NCBI GenBank assembly: GCA_023131225.1
Contig: JAGLZW010000001.1
Coordinates: 1 to 64,000, forward strand
DNA length: 64,000 nt
From: Candidatus Bathyarchaeota archaeon
GTDB taxonomy: Archaea > Thermoproteota > Bathyarchaeia > Bathyarchaeales > SOJC01
Reading direction: 5' to 3'
In this document: positions 51,755 to 61,389 of the stretch, in pieces
Numbering within the stretch: the stretch's first letter is position 1
Layout: each line of letters starts with the position of its first letter
Translations under genes and position numbers: made by a program
The notes under the pieces: generated by a model
The model's database searches: none
What the model saw: the letters and a program-made list of their open reading frames with translations, nothing else
What the model was told of the DNA's origin: nothing

Positions 51755-52304
51755 TTTTCGTCACTTTCTCCAAAAACTTGAGCACTTCTTTCTCGAGCGC
51801 GGCTTTTTTTCCTTCATTCACTATCATCACATCTGCAGAAGCGATAACGCTGCCAAGCCCAACGCGGAGTTCTCGCCAATCCCGCTCCAGAAATGTTTCC
51901 CAACTGGCTGGGTCATCGCTTCGTTTACGTTTAAAGAGCCTTTTGAACCGTGTTTCGGGCGAGGAGTGAATAGCTAAGAGCTTGAATTTCACAAAGTACT
52001 TTTGGAACTCGTCTGCCTCATAGAGACTGCGAATCCCGTCAACAATAACAACTTTATCCTTCACTTCCCCAATTTTTGGGACACACCGTTTCGCCACCAC
52101 TGCAGGGCCGCCTTCTTGACGCATCGTCAGCATAACTTTACCCACGTTTTCAGGCGTCGGCTCTAAACCTCGGAGTTCTGTTTCTTCTCTTACTTCATCA
52201 CCCATAACAACAACGCCGCAACCCATTTTCTTAGCAACTTCAACCACCGTTGCTTTTCCTGCACCAGGCATCCCTGCAACTCCGACAACGATCTTCCTCT
52301 TCAA
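51717..52304 (-). CDS. UPF0200 family P-loop kinase-like protein
   Basis: 195 residues from TTG. Walker A is VGVAGMPGAGKATVVEVA, followed by the lid-like DWRELRVGLGS region and ADVMIVNEG. It is related to adenylate/dephospho-CoA kinase folds. Substrate unknown. First gene of the pair with UPF0201. Confidence 0.83.
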   Translation of the reverse strand: MKRKIVVGVAGMPGAGKATVVEVAKKMGCGVVVMGDEVREETELRGLEPTPENVGKVMLTMRQEGGPAVVAKRCVPKIGEVKDKVVIVDGIRSLYEADEFQKYFVKFKLLAIHSSPETRFKRLFKRKRSDDPASWETFLERDWRELRVGLGSVIASADVMIVNEGKKAALEKEVLKFLEKVTKNGQSKRACRSRG

Positions 52305-52388
52305 TACCTATACAACCTACAATCTTAGCTTTTAGGTTAAAAGTTCTTATAAATGGTGTACACTGAAACTATGAAAGAAGGATTCAAG

Positions 52389-52958
52389 ATGCAAGAACCC
52401 ATCCGCAGCTTCATAGCTTTTGACATCGATAATGAAGAAGTTCTGAAACGGCTATCCGAGACCCAAGAGAAGCTTGTAAGAACTGGTGCCGCTTTGAAAC
52501 TTGTCAAGCTGGAAAACATTCACATCACGATGCGTTTCTTAGGAAGCATACAGCCAAACATGGTTGACAGGATTCACAAAGAAATGGAACAAGTGCCATT
52601 TACCTCCTTCGATGTGGAGATTCGAGGAGTAGGCGCCTTTCCCAAGCTCAAATATCCGCGCGTTGTCTGGGTAGGCATCCAAAAAGGCTCTGAGAACCTT
52701 AAAGACGTTTTTAACCAGTTGGAGTCACGTCTTCGAAAACTAGGATTCAAGCCGGACTCGAAAGGATTCAGCCCCCACATCACAATCGCTAGGGTAAAAA
52801 CAGGTCTTAATAAAGCAGAGCTTATTCGTTGCATAAATGAGTTAACGAATTACGAGTTCGGAGTTTTAAAAGCAGATTGCCTGAAGCTTAAGAAAAGCGT
52901 CTTGACACCTGAAGGCCCCATATACTCTATCTTGAAAGAAGTTTGCCGGGAGAGCTAA
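52389..52958 (+). CDS. thpR: RNA 2',3'-cyclic phosphodiesterase ThpR (LigT)
   Basis: About 189 residues. The two HxTx motifs of the 2H family are present: HITMRFLG and HITIARVK. Acts on cyclic-phosphate RNA ends. I chose ATG 52389 with AAGGA upstream; a TATA-like TTATAAATG at 52347-52355 places transcription start near 52376. First gene of the ThpR-CCA-GNAT run. Confidence 0.88.
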   Translation: MQEPIRSFIAFDIDNEEVLKRLSETQEKLVRTGAALKLVKLENIHITMRFLGSIQPNMVDRIHKEMEQVPFTSFDVEIRGVGAFPKLKYPRVVWVGIQKGSENLKDVFNQLESRLRKLGFKPDSKGFSPHITIARVKTGLNKAELIRCINELTNYEFGVLKADCLKLKKSVLTPEGPIYSILKEVCRES

Positions 52959-52968
52959 GGCGTTTATA

Positions 52969-54387
52969 ATGGTTTCAAAGCTTGAAAGAATACTTCAAAA
53001 AATCTTGGAAAATACCACGCCTACCTTCGAAAAGAAAAAACGCGTTCTTGCATTGGCGAAAAAGCTTACACGAAAAGTAGAAGGAGTTGCACTGAAAGCA
53101 GAGTTAGATGTGGAAGTACGTGTTGAAGGGTCGATTGCAAAAAACACATGGCTAAGAGAATCGCCAGACATCGACATTTTCATGCGTGTCCCCTCAACTG
53201 TGCCGCGAGAAGCTTTTGGCACTACATGTTTAGATATTGCACGAAAGGCGACAGCAGGCGCTGAACAAATTGAACGCTTCGCAGAACATCCATACTTAGA
53301 GGCTGTCATAGACGGAACTCGAGTGAATATTGTCCCTTGTTATCGAGTAAAAAAAGGAGAATGGAAAAGCGCAACCGACCGCACGCCTTTTCATACTGAC
53401 TACGTGAAACCTTTGCTAAATGAGAGAATTTGCAGCGAAATTCGCCTTTTGAAACGATTCATGAAAGGCATTGGTGTTTATGGTGCTGAAATTAAAGTAG
53501 GCGGCTTCAGTGGATATCTTTGTGAGCTCCTTGTGCTCTTCTACGGGTCCTTTCTTCAAGTTTTAAAGGTTGCAAGCAGTTGGAAGGCTCGAACGTTCAT
53601 CGACCTAGAGGGTTATTATGATAGGCCGGCCGATGAATTGCACTTAATCTTTGAAGAACCTTTAGTTATAGTTGATCCGGTTGATAAGGAAAGAAACGCA
53701 GCATCGGCAGTGAGACAAGAGCGATTGGATGAATTTGTTGCGGCATCAAGAGTCCTGCTAGATAAGCCAAGTACACAGTTATTTTATCCTTCAAAAACAA
53801 AGCCTCTCAGCTCCGAAGAGCTACTACAAGCAGTGAGAAAGCATGGCTCAAGCCTAATCTTTATACAGTTCGGAAAAGTGAAAGCGGTCTCTGACATTCT
53901 TTGGGGGCAGCTTTACAAATCCCAAAGATCGCTTCGAAAACTTGTTAGACAGCACGACTTCCGCATTGTCCGTGACGCTGTATGGAGTGATGAAAAAAAC
54001 CTAAACATATTTCTTCTGCAAGTAGAGCATCGTTTTCTGCCACCTTTGAAGAAGCATCTTGGGCCGCCTTTAGAGAAGAGGAATGAATGTGAGAAATTTC
54101 TTAGAAAACACACTGGTTCTCCACGGACATTGTCTGGACCTAGAATCGAAGAGGGACGATGGGTAGTGGAAATAGTTCGGAAGCATACGAGTGTTATCAA
54201 ATTGCTAGAGGCTAAGTTGAAAGGTGGAGGGAGAAACGCTGGCGTAGCGAAACTTGTTTCCCAAGCTGTTGCGAAGAACCTGAAAATTTTGGTTAATGAA
54301 GAAATCCTTACAACATATTCACATAATCAAGACTTTGCGAAATTCTTAACTGAGTATGTCAAGGGAAAACCAAAATGGTTAAATTGA
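52969..54387 (+). CDS. cca: CCA tRNA nucleotidyltransferase, archaeal class I
   Basis: 472 residues. The nucleotidyltransferase signature GSIAKNTWLRESPDIDIFM carries GS and DxD; RVNIVPCYRVKKGEW adds the third acidic region. It adds or repairs the 3' CCA of tRNAs. Separated by ten bases from ThpR, and overlaps the GNAT gene by 13 bases. Confidence 0.93.
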   Translation: MVSKLERILQKILENTTPTFEKKKRVLALAKKLTRKVEGVALKAELDVEVRVEGSIAKNTWLRESPDIDIFMRVPSTVPREAFGTTCLDIARKATAGAEQIERFAEHPYLEAVIDGTRVNIVPCYRVKKGEWKSATDRTPFHTDYVKPLLNERICSEIRLLKRFMKGIGVYGAEIKVGGFSGYLCELLVLFYGSFLQVLKVASSWKARTFIDLEGYYDRPADELHLIFEEPLVIVDPVDKERNAASAVRQERLDEFVAASRVLLDKPSTQLFYPSKTKPLSSEELLQAVRKHGSSLIFIQFGKVKAVSDILWGQLYKSQRSLRKLVRQHDFRIVRDAVWSDEKNLNIFLLQVEHRFLPPLKKHLGPPLEKRNECEKFLRKHTGSPRTLSGPRIEEGRWVVEIVRKHTSVIKLLEAKLKGGGRNAGVAKLVSQAVAKNLKILVNEEILTTYSHNQDFAKFLTEYVKGKPKWLN

Positions 54388-54872
54388 GAAAGGCGGAAGT
54401 GACCATTAGAGAGTATGCGCCCATCGACCTTTCCCAAGTTAAGAAACTGATACTAAAAGCGAAAAATTTCGGCGAACCCTTCCTTGAAACTGAACTATTG
54501 AATATCAAGAAAAACACTTCGCCAGGTTTGGGTAAAATCTTCGTTGCAACCTCGAAGGACCAAGTCATCGGCTACATTTCACTAGGTAGGAGGACTTTTG
54601 CGTTAATGGTAGATTCCATAATCATCGATCGAAACTATCAAAGAAGAGGTGTGGGCAAGAAGATGATCGAAAAGGCTAAAGAGTACGCGAAATCACAGGG
54701 TTTTCATGTGCTTCGTACAGACACTGGAACTTTCATGAACTACGCCATCAAATTCTATCTCGTCTGTGGTTTTATGCCGTGTGGCTATGTGGAACACGAC
54801 TTTAGCCTAGGTTCAAAGCAATTGCACTTCTATATGGATTTAAAGACGAAAGAAGGAAGCAATTCTGTTTGA
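54375..54872 (+). CDS. GNAT-family N-acetyltransferase
   Basis: 165 residues. The acetyl-CoA-binding motif R/Q-x2-G-x-G/A occurs in DRNYQRRGVGKKMIEKAKEYAKSQG, preceded by LMVDSIIIDRNYQ. Substrate unknown. Translationally coupled to cca. Confidence 0.85.
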   Translation: MVKLRKAEVTIREYAPIDLSQVKKLILKAKNFGEPFLETELLNIKKNTSPGLGKIFVATSKDQVIGYISLGRRTFALMVDSIIIDRNYQRRGVGKKMIEKAKEYAKSQGFHVLRTDTGTFMNYAIKFYLVCGFMPCGYVEHDFSLGSKQLHFYMDLKTKEGSNSV

Positions 54873-54956
54873 AAATCTGCATACTCCCTCTGACATGCTG
54901 TGCTGCCTGTTTCTTATATTTTCTAAGCGGGAGCGAATATCGCACGCGCCAAGTTC

Positions 54957-55589
54957 TTATGTTGGAAGAAATTTTTGTTTAGGATTTTCCTCTAGGACCC
55001 TCTGCAGTTGTTTTATGGTTGAACCTGTAACTATGTCTCCGTAAATTTCACACCTAACTTGGTAACTAATGTCTTCTGGGCTACGGACTACGATTTCTGC
55101 ATGGTTATTCGACGGAAAATCCACATAAATGTGGAAGGACTGCCCCTTTTTCCCCTTTTTTGTAACCGTTTGGATTTCGGTCCTCTTTATTGGATAGTTG
55201 TTTTTCTGAAGCGTTGAAACAATTTCTTGCGGATTTTTTGCATAAGCAGCAATATCGATGTCGCTGTTGCGGTGAGCAGTCCCTCGCCACACACTTCCAA
55301 CCAAGACTGGACCAAAATTTCTGAGAACTCGCATTATTTGGAGAGCTTCACGTCTCATTTGGACGAGTCTTTCCTGCCTTGTTTTTCCTTCTCTTTCCTC
55401 GGCGATTCGGTCAAGTTCTATTGCCACTTCAGCATTATTCGGAAGAACATGAACACCTAAAATTTTAGCAGCACGCAGCTTAGCCTGCTTATACTCCTTT
55501 TCTTGCCCCATATAAAGCATTCCCGCAGCTTCTTGAGCAACTCGTTTCCTTTGATTTGTTCGATGGTTATGGCTCACTACATTCCCCAT
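54957..55589 (-). CDS. Nucleotidyltransferase-domain protein
   Basis: About 210 residues. Minimal nucleotidyltransferase motif GSVWRGTAHRNSDIDIAAY (GS-x-DxD). The C-terminal half binds something RNA- or nucleotide-like by analogy only. ATG 55589 is 20 bases past the S3Ae stop; TTG 55622 would overlap it. Sits downstream of rps3ae. Confidence 0.7.
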   Translation of the reverse strand: MGNVVSHNHRTNQRKRVAQEAAGMLYMGQEKEYKQAKLRAAKILGVHVLPNNAEVAIELDRIAEEREGKTRQERLVQMRREALQIMRVLRNFGPVLVGSVWRGTAHRNSDIDIAAYAKNPQEIVSTLQKNNYPIKRTEIQTVTKKGKKGQSFHIYVDFPSNNHAEIVVRSPEDISYQVRCEIYGDIVTGSTIKQLQRVLEENPKQKFLPT

Positions 55590-55608
55590 ATCATGGATAA
55601 AAGCTTGA

Positions 55609-56250
55609 TTATGCTGCTGCAACAGCTATTTCAGTTGGTCGAAATGTAAGTTTGGATTTCCTTATACCTATGTGACGTATAGGTGCAACCTTTTTAGCTT
55701 CATTGTAGACATCTGAGGCTATCTTGCCCAACACCACTTCTTGTACAAACTGGTCAAATGCAAGGGTGGCAGCTTTCTCGCTTACAATCTGCCTCATAAA
55801 GCTTCTCATAGCTACTTCTTGAGATGTTTTCACACGATTCAAAGTAAATGCGCACACCGCAACTCGCAGCCTAAAACCATCCTTCGCCGTAACATTAAGA
55901 ACGACATCAATACGGGTGGTCCTACGTCGAACCAAACTGCGCAGATAGTCTCGACTGTATTCATGTCCTTTAAACATCGTTTTAGCTACTTTACCATCTA
56001 CTTCGGTGATTTGAAAAGACATCTTGAGGTATTGGTGAGCAAAGTCGTTAGTGATATCGTAAAGCGTAGCGTCGACGACTCTGCCGATAAGTTTTTTCGG
56101 GTCATCTGCTGGTATAGCGCCCAGTTCAACATTACCGAAGTAATTTGGCGCTATGATTGTATACCAAGATTTGCTGCGCCATTTGTCACGGACACGCTTT
56201 CCACGTTTAGACACATTTTTAACCTTCGTTGCGTCTGGAAAATTCAGCAT
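55609..56250 (-). CDS. rps3ae: 30S ribosomal protein S3Ae
   Basis: 213 residues. DKWRSKSWYTIIAPNYFGNVELG and MFKGHEYSRDYLRSLVRRRTTRIDV are diagnostic (eukaryotic S1/eS1). In many archaea it clusters with S15, RecJ and Pcc1, as it does loosely here. ATG start. Confidence 0.94.
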   Translation of the reverse strand: MLNFPDATKVKNVSKRGKRVRDKWRSKSWYTIIAPNYFGNVELGAIPADDPKKLIGRVVDATLYDITNDFAHQYLKMSFQITEVDGKVAKTMFKGHEYSRDYLRSLVRRRTTRIDVVLNVTAKDGFRLRVAVCAFTLNRVKTSQEVAMRSFMRQIVSEKAATLAFDQFVQEVVLGKIASDVYNEAKKVAPIRHIGIRKSKLTFRPTEIAVAAA

Positions 56251-56356
56251 CCTTCTATTAAAAGTTTTACTAAATGAACCATACTAGGTAGGTGCATGCA
56301 AAAGCTGTGTTCAAGCAAGAGAACATATCCGGACATATTGGAGATGATGAGAAACG

Positions 56357-56476
56357 ATGAAAACTGAAGGAAAGTTGCTCAATGGCCTCGGCGAACTACC
56401 CGCTTTTCCAGTTGTTCCTGTAACAGTTGGTCGAAATATGATAATGGCTACTGCGTTTTTGAAGCAGAAAAACTAG
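56357..56476 (+). pseudogene. Relic of a flavin-reductase-like gene (N-terminal fragment)
   Basis: 40 codons. LLNGLGELPAFPVVPVTVGR followed by NMIMATAF resembles the opening of the archaeal flavin reductase (FMN-binding split barrel) family. TAG then ends it, and a coding-like stretch continues in another frame (LENYELRPYNY). Probably a broken remnant rather than a working small protein. Confidence 0.35.
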
Positions 56477-56541
56477 AGAATTATGAGTTGCGACCGTATA
56501 ATTACTGATTTAGTTAACATTTTAATGCAATATTGAAAGAT

Positions 56542-57825
56542 TTAGTGTGGTTCCAGCTTTTCTAGGCCATTCATGTATTTAGTTAAGACCTTAGGAATAA
56601 GAACTGACCTGTCTTTTTGTTGGCATTGTTCTAAGACTGCTAGCATTGTTCTGCTTGTGGCTATAGCGGTATTGTTTATTGTGTGAACATAACCTTTAGG
56701 CGTTTGTCCTTCCTTCTCTCGATAGCGAATGTTTAAACGTCTTGCTTGATAGTCTGTGCAATTCGAATTGGAACCGATTTCTCTGTAAACGCCATCAGCC
56801 ATCCAAACATTAATATCATATTTTTTAGCCGCCAAAATCCCAAGGTCACCGGTGCAAGCGTTCACTACCTTGTAATGCAGCCCCAACGCCTGATACAGCT
56901 CTTCAGCGTTCTTCTGCAATTCTTCGTGGAAACTCCACGAGTTCTTTGGGAGACAGAAAATAAACTGTTCAACCTTGTTGAACTGGTGCATCCTAAACAA
57001 TCCTTTAGTATATTTACCGTGAGTGCCCACCTCCTTTCTAAAACAGGAGCTCACACCAACCAACTTAATTGGCAAGTCATCCTTAAGCAAAACTTCATCC
57101 ATAAACATGGCCGCTAGAGGATGCTCAGCCGTAGCAATCATGTACAAATCTTCGTTTTCAACCTTATACATAACATTCTGAAAATCCGCCAAGTCGGTTA
57201 CCCCTTCGTATGGTTTCCGCCTTAGCATAAAGGGAGGCTCAATAAGCTGATATCCTTCCTTAAGCATGAAATCGATGGCAAATCGTTGCAGAGCTAAGTC
57301 TAGCAAAACTAAATCGCCTTTGAGATAGAAAAAGCCATGACCAGCAACTTTGGCGCCTCTTTCGTCATCGATCAACCCTAAACCTTTTGCAATTTCTAAA
57401 TGGTTTTTTGGTTTGAAGTCAAATTTTGGAGGTCTAGCCCACACTTTAACCTCTACGTTGTCATTGTCGTTTTTTCCAATAGGTACTGATTCGTGCAAAA
57501 TGTTGGGTAGCCTCATTAGAATGTGGTCGGCATTCTGTTTGCATCTCTCCCCTTGCTGCTCTAAAGCGACAATTTCGTTGTCCAGCTTGCGACCTCGCTC
57601 GATTTGTTTCTCGACCGGTCTTCCAACCTTTTTCAAAGAAGCTATCTCATTCGTGATTTTTCGCCTTTCATGCCTCAGCTCATTAGCCTTAGTTAAGAGG
57701 TGACGCCACTCGCGGTCATGTTTGATCAAGTCCTCTAACATTTGGAGCTTCTCAGCGTCGTGCCGCTTCTTCAAATTTTGCCTTACAATTTCCGGGTGTT
57801 CACGAATTAGTTTAATATCCAGCAA
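56542..57825 (-). CDS. serS: Seryl-tRNA synthetase
   Basis: 427 residues, class II of the common type. N-terminal coiled-coil arm from about 30 to 110, motif 2 FRKEVGTHGKYTKGLFRMHQFNKVEQF and motif 3 around ATSRTMLAVLEQCQ. The first codon is TTG. Not the rare methanogen-type SerRS. Confidence 0.94.
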   Translation of the reverse strand: MLDIKLIREHPEIVRQNLKKRHDAEKLQMLEDLIKHDREWRHLLTKANELRHERRKITNEIASLKKVGRPVEKQIERGRKLDNEIVALEQQGERCKQNADHILMRLPNILHESVPIGKNDNDNVEVKVWARPPKFDFKPKNHLEIAKGLGLIDDERGAKVAGHGFFYLKGDLVLLDLALQRFAIDFMLKEGYQLIEPPFMLRRKPYEGVTDLADFQNVMYKVENEDLYMIATAEHPLAAMFMDEVLLKDDLPIKLVGVSSCFRKEVGTHGKYTKGLFRMHQFNKVEQFIFCLPKNSWSFHEELQKNAEELYQALGLHYKVVNACTGDLGILAAKKYDINVWMADGVYREIGSNSNCTDYQARRLNIRYREKEGQTPKGYVHTINNTAIATSRTMLAVLEQCQQKDRSVLIPKVLTKYMNGLEKLEPH

Positions 57826-58167
57826 GGCTATCCAACGTCCCTACAATGAATTTAGCTATTTAGCTTTATGTAGCTACTTTTCGCAACTAAATAACTTTTT
57901 TACATGCATTTCCTGGAGACAACACAGAAAATCGAAAATCTAAGGCTATGGTCTCAATATCTTACTTGCTTACATGATAAGGCTTCCTGCAAGCCTTAGA
58001 TCTGAAAGCATAATGTGAAATTGTAGGCGTAGAATTTCGTGCGTGGGATTCTTAGCTTCAGTGCGAATTGCAAAATTACACACTTGCTGAACGGCATATG
58101 CTTGATGTGTTTTCTAACTAAATGTTAATACAATCAAAGTGTTAGAGGATAAGCGAGGCCTTATAGT
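57826..58167. other. Intergenic stretch, nothing recognised
   Basis: About 340 bp between divergent genes. No gene, RNA gene or repeat was seen. Confidence 0.35.
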
Positions 58168-58572
58168 TTGATGAAATTCTCTAAGCAGCTAGGCATCTTT
58201 CTGATATTGATTGGCGTTGCTACTTCTCTGATAATTGTGGGAGAACTCAGCGGCGAGTTTGGAAAAATAAGGCAACTGTCATCTAAACCTCAAAGAGTTC
58301 TGAGTATAACTAGAGGTGAATTCATCTCCCTAAACAACAGTGTCCTTTTCGGATTCGACGTTGACGGCGAAGGAAAGGACGTTCTCAGAGTGAAGTTGGC
58401 TACGAACCAAACTTTTAGTTGGCACGAGCCAATCGAAAATGGGAAAAGAATTTTTGGAAGCGAGAGCTTCATGTTGGACACAACACTATGCTCATTTGAA
58501 ATCGATGTCACTGTAGAGTCTTACGACAAACAGACACTTAAAATCGTGGACAACACCAAGCCAGCCAGCTAG
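58168..58572 (+). CDS. Hypothetical membrane-anchored protein
   Basis: 134 residues. One N-terminal hydrophobic segment (LGIFLILIGVATSLIIVGEL, residues 9-28) then a soluble beta-rich domain, probably outside the membrane. Not recognised. Convergent with pcc1. Confidence 0.6.
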   Translation: MMKFSKQLGIFLILIGVATSLIIVGELSGEFGKIRQLSSKPQRVLSITRGEFISLNNSVLFGFDVDGEGKDVLRVKLATNQTFSWHEPIENGKRIFGSESFMLDTTLCSFEIDVTVESYDKQTLKIVDNTKPAS

Positions 58573-58586
58573 ATTTGGTGCCTAAA

Positions 58587-58844
58587 CTATAGCTTCGACG
58601 CCTTCACAACCTCAAAGGTTTTTTCTGCCACCGATATGCAAGCCAACAAATCGTCTAAAGTTGCTATGAAAGTTCCCAACGGTTTCTCGCAACACACTAC
58701 AGCCAACAAACGGCAATCATTCCTTATCATCTCGATGCTCAAGCCTAAAGGCACTTCAACATTGTCGGGCGAAACCGCTTTGACAACCGCCTTCGCCTCT
58801 TGTTCAGTCTCATAAACAAAAGAAAGCTTAGCTTCCAGCTTCAA
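58587..58844 (-). CDS. pcc1: KEOPS complex subunit Pcc1
   Basis: 85 residues. KLSFVYETEQEAKAVVKAVSPDN and a later RNDCRLLAVV then GTFIATLDDLLACISVAEKTFE match Pcc1, the dimerising subunit that binds Kae1. TTG 58844 follows GGAG by four bases and lies 17 bases inside the RecJ gene. A longer frame to 58895 would overlap more and is unlikely. Confidence 0.85.
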   Translation of the reverse strand: MKLEAKLSFVYETEQEAKAVVKAVSPDNVEVPLGLSIEMIRNDCRLLAVVCCEKPLGTFIATLDDLLACISVAEKTFEVVKASKL

Positions 58845-60276
58845 TTTGCTCCAACCATTTCTTAACCAGCTCGTCCACCAACTCAACGAAAGCATCTACA
58901 TCCTTTATTGGAACCTGAGCCCCCGCAGCAATATCGTGCCCGCCGCCGCTACCCCCAAACTTTTCTGCAGCCAGACGCATGATCTCACCCAAGTCTAACC
59001 CTTTATTCGTGAGCACATCCAAAGTTCTAGCCGAAACCTTCACCACCTCATCATCAGCAATGGCATAAGCGATAATAGGCTTCTCCATCTTTGGCAAACT
59101 AGTTGAAAGAATAGAAGAAAGAGTGCCGATTACCTTCTCGTTTATAAAGTCTCCACCACGAACCACATATATACTCTCCAACTCGTCAATGCGCCCAGGC
59201 TCTTCCATCAACCAGCTCAAATACTTAGTAATAGTCCGCCTATAGTCTCCCAAAACTGTTTCAGCTTGTTCCAAAGCAGAGCCTCGGTCTCCCATGCATA
59301 TAGCAACGCCTAAGCCAGCTTTTTCCATGCGACCCGTCCCATTCAACAAAACTGAGAATTCTCGAGCGTCTCTGAGGGGGGTCCACGGTTCTTCATGCAC
59401 AAGTGTATACACTGACCCTACTAAATTCAACACGTTGCTCGGAAAGCCTTTGGAAATCAGATGGTCTGAAAGCGCGGAGCATAGCCGCTGTTTCTCCTCT
59501 TTAGAAAGGTCTCTTAACGCTCGCCACTTGTCTCCATGTTTTGGCTTTATGCCGAGGCTGACGAGAAAGGCAAGGCTTTTATCTTCTTCTCCGCTGATGC
59601 CTGGGAGAAAAGGGTTTGTTGTGTAGGCTAGGGCCTTGTGTATGGGGCGTGTTTCTCTACCGAAAAACATGAGGTCCTTCTCAACTTTTAAACATCCAAC
59701 GGCTACAGCGTCGGCTACAATTTTCTCATTTAACCCTCCTAAAGCCCTTTGTTTATACTTGTCTTGTATGTCGCCCAACGCACCCACCACCGCTATGGCG
59801 GCCAAATCCCTATTCGCGTCATCTAGCGCACTAGCCACGAAATAAGCAACACCTGCACCGCTAATGTCTTTAGAGCCGTCAATTCCATGAAGGTGAGGGT
59901 TCACTTGAAATATTTTTGCGATGGAGTCACCAATCGGTTGATGGTGATCTAGGATAACTATTCGATGATTGGAAAGATGCTCACTTAAAACGTTCAGGTA
60001 GCCACTACCTAAATCTGTCAGGATAGTAAGCGCAGGCTTGTCAGAAGTTATGTCTGCCACAATTTTCTCGTCTACCCACTGTTGAATTCTGACACGAAAA
60101 TTGGCGCCCAGCCTCGACAACGCTTTCCCGATAACGCCTGCTGCCGCTAAACCATCAGCATCTAAATGGGAAACAACGTGAATAAACCCGTCTTCTTCGA
60201 CGCATTTAGAAATAAGTTTTGCAGCCTTAGAAGCATCGCTTGTGAAAGCCTTTATGGCGTCTTCTCCTATCGCCAT
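58828..60276 (-). CDS. RecJ-like DHH-family phosphoesterase
   Basis: About 482 residues. DHH motifs: SHLDADGLAAAGVI, TDLGSG, ILDHHQPIGDS; DHHA1 motif GGSGGGHDIAAGAQ at the end. Archaeal RecJ/GAN nucleases degrade single-stranded DNA or RNA and associate with replication proteins. Placement between S15 and Pcc1 is the conserved archaeal order. ATG 60276 is chosen over GTG 60282, which sits in the ribosome site. Confidence 0.88.
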   Translation of the reverse strand: MAIGEDAIKAFTSDASKAAKLISKCVEEDGFIHVVSHLDADGLAAAGVIGKALSRLGANFRVRIQQWVDEKIVADITSDKPALTILTDLGSGYLNVLSEHLSNHRIVILDHHQPIGDSIAKIFQVNPHLHGIDGSKDISGAGVAYFVASALDDANRDLAAIAVVGALGDIQDKYKQRALGGLNEKIVADAVAVGCLKVEKDLMFFGRETRPIHKALAYTTNPFLPGISGEEDKSLAFLVSLGIKPKHGDKWRALRDLSKEEKQRLCSALSDHLISKGFPSNVLNLVGSVYTLVHEEPWTPLRDAREFSVLLNGTGRMEKAGLGVAICMGDRGSALEQAETVLGDYRRTITKYLSWLMEEPGRIDELESIYVVRGGDFINEKVIGTLSSILSTSLPKMEKPIIAYAIADDEVVKVSARTLDVLTNKGLDLGEIMRLAAEKFGGSGGGHDIAAGAQVPIKDVDAFVELVDELVKKWLEQIEAGS

Positions 60277-60294
60277 TTTCACCCCAAAACTTAC

Positions 60295-60735
60295 TTAAAC
60301 GATAGAAGCAGCCCTAGGTGCATATTTCCAGTCAGATGGTAGAACGCCTTTACGTTTGTAGTATTTGGACAATTTGTAAATCTTAGCCTCAACAACCTGC
60401 AACGCTCGTTTATTAGCCAAATCCATTTTGTTCTTCTCAAGGTGAGTGGAGAGCCGTGAAGTCTTCTTTAATAGCATTTCAAGGTCTTCAGGGATAGACA
60501 ACGCCATGTCCGCTTCTGCTAGGATGCCTGTGATGCTTTTTCCTGTTATTGGTTTTGTCAGTGGGATACCATGTTGATCTCGCAGTATGGTACCTATTCT
60601 GCTGGGAGAATGCCCCTCTCTCGCCAATTTTATGACTATCGCTTCCACTTCTTCAGACTCGTATCTACACCATGAAGGGGGTCGTTTACTTACAGGACGT
60701 ATTGAATGTGATCTTCCTTTTTCTTGCTTCGGCAA
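60295..60735 (-). CDS. rps15: 30S ribosomal protein S15
   Basis: 146 residues, the long archaeal/eukaryotic form (uS15 with an N-terminal extension). The SRIGTILRDQHGIP stretch and the LANKRALQVVEAKIYKLSKYYKRKG end are diagnostic. TTG start. The RecJ gene follows 18 bases after its stop. Confidence 0.94.
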   Translation of the reverse strand: MPKQEKGRSHSIRPVSKRPPSWCRYESEEVEAIVIKLAREGHSPSRIGTILRDQHGIPLTKPITGKSITGILAEADMALSIPEDLEMLLKKTSRLSTHLEKNKMDLANKRALQVVEAKIYKLSKYYKRKGVLPSDWKYAPRAASIV

Positions 60736-60795
60736 CTATCTTACCTCCGAAAGCCCTTTTTAGGACACATTGCAGATATTTAAAACTTCTCAAGC

Positions 60796-61389
60796 CTAAA
60801 AACTTGCTGTATACCATTCAGCGAATTTGCGAAAGGCTTTGGCTCGATGTGAATGCTGATTTTTTTCCTCTATAGTCATTCCGGCAAAAGTTTTTGAGGA
60901 ATTCAAGGGTTTGAAAATGGGGTCAAAGCCGAACCCTTGGCTGCCACATTTTTCTTTAACGATTTTCCCTTCAACCTTACCGTGGAAGCATGATGCTTCA
61001 TCCAAGGAGGGGCTTATGAAGGCGACGACTGATTTGAAATATGCGTCTCTGTCAGTTATATTTCCCATCAGTCTGAGAATCCCATCGTTGCTGATTGTTC
61101 GGTAAACATACGAAGAGTAAGGACCTGGAAAATTTTTTAGCGCTTCAATGAATAAGCCTGCGTCTTCTACCATGATAGGTAGGTTGCATTTCTTAACTGC
61201 GTCTACAGCGCTTGCTTTCGCAACATTTTCTATGTTATCATCCTGAATTTCAACTGCACCAATTTTTTTCAGCATTGCCGTTGCTATCTTGTAGTCGCTT
61301 AGGACTCGACGAGCTTCATTAAACTTGTGAATGTTGCTTGTTACAAGGAATGCCGCTCTGCCTTTTATAAAATCAGTCATAGAACTCAC
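60796..61389 (-). CDS. rdgB: XTP/dITP diphosphatase (RdgB/HAM1)
   Basis: 197 residues. Removes noncanonical purine triphosphates. LVTSNIHKFNEARRVL, MVEDAGLFIEAL and GSQGFGFDPIFKP are family hallmarks. GTG start overlaps the VOC gene stop (GTGA); ATG 61380 is the alternative. Confidence 0.92.
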   Translation of the reverse strand: MSSMTDFIKGRAAFLVTSNIHKFNEARRVLSDYKIATAMLKKIGAVEIQDDNIENVAKASAVDAVKKCNLPIMVEDAGLFIEALKNFPGPYSSYVYRTISNDGILRLMGNITDRDAYFKSVVAFISPSLDEASCFHGKVEGKIVKEKCGSQGFGFDPIFKPLNSSKTFAGMTIEEKNQHSHRAKAFRKFAEWYTASF

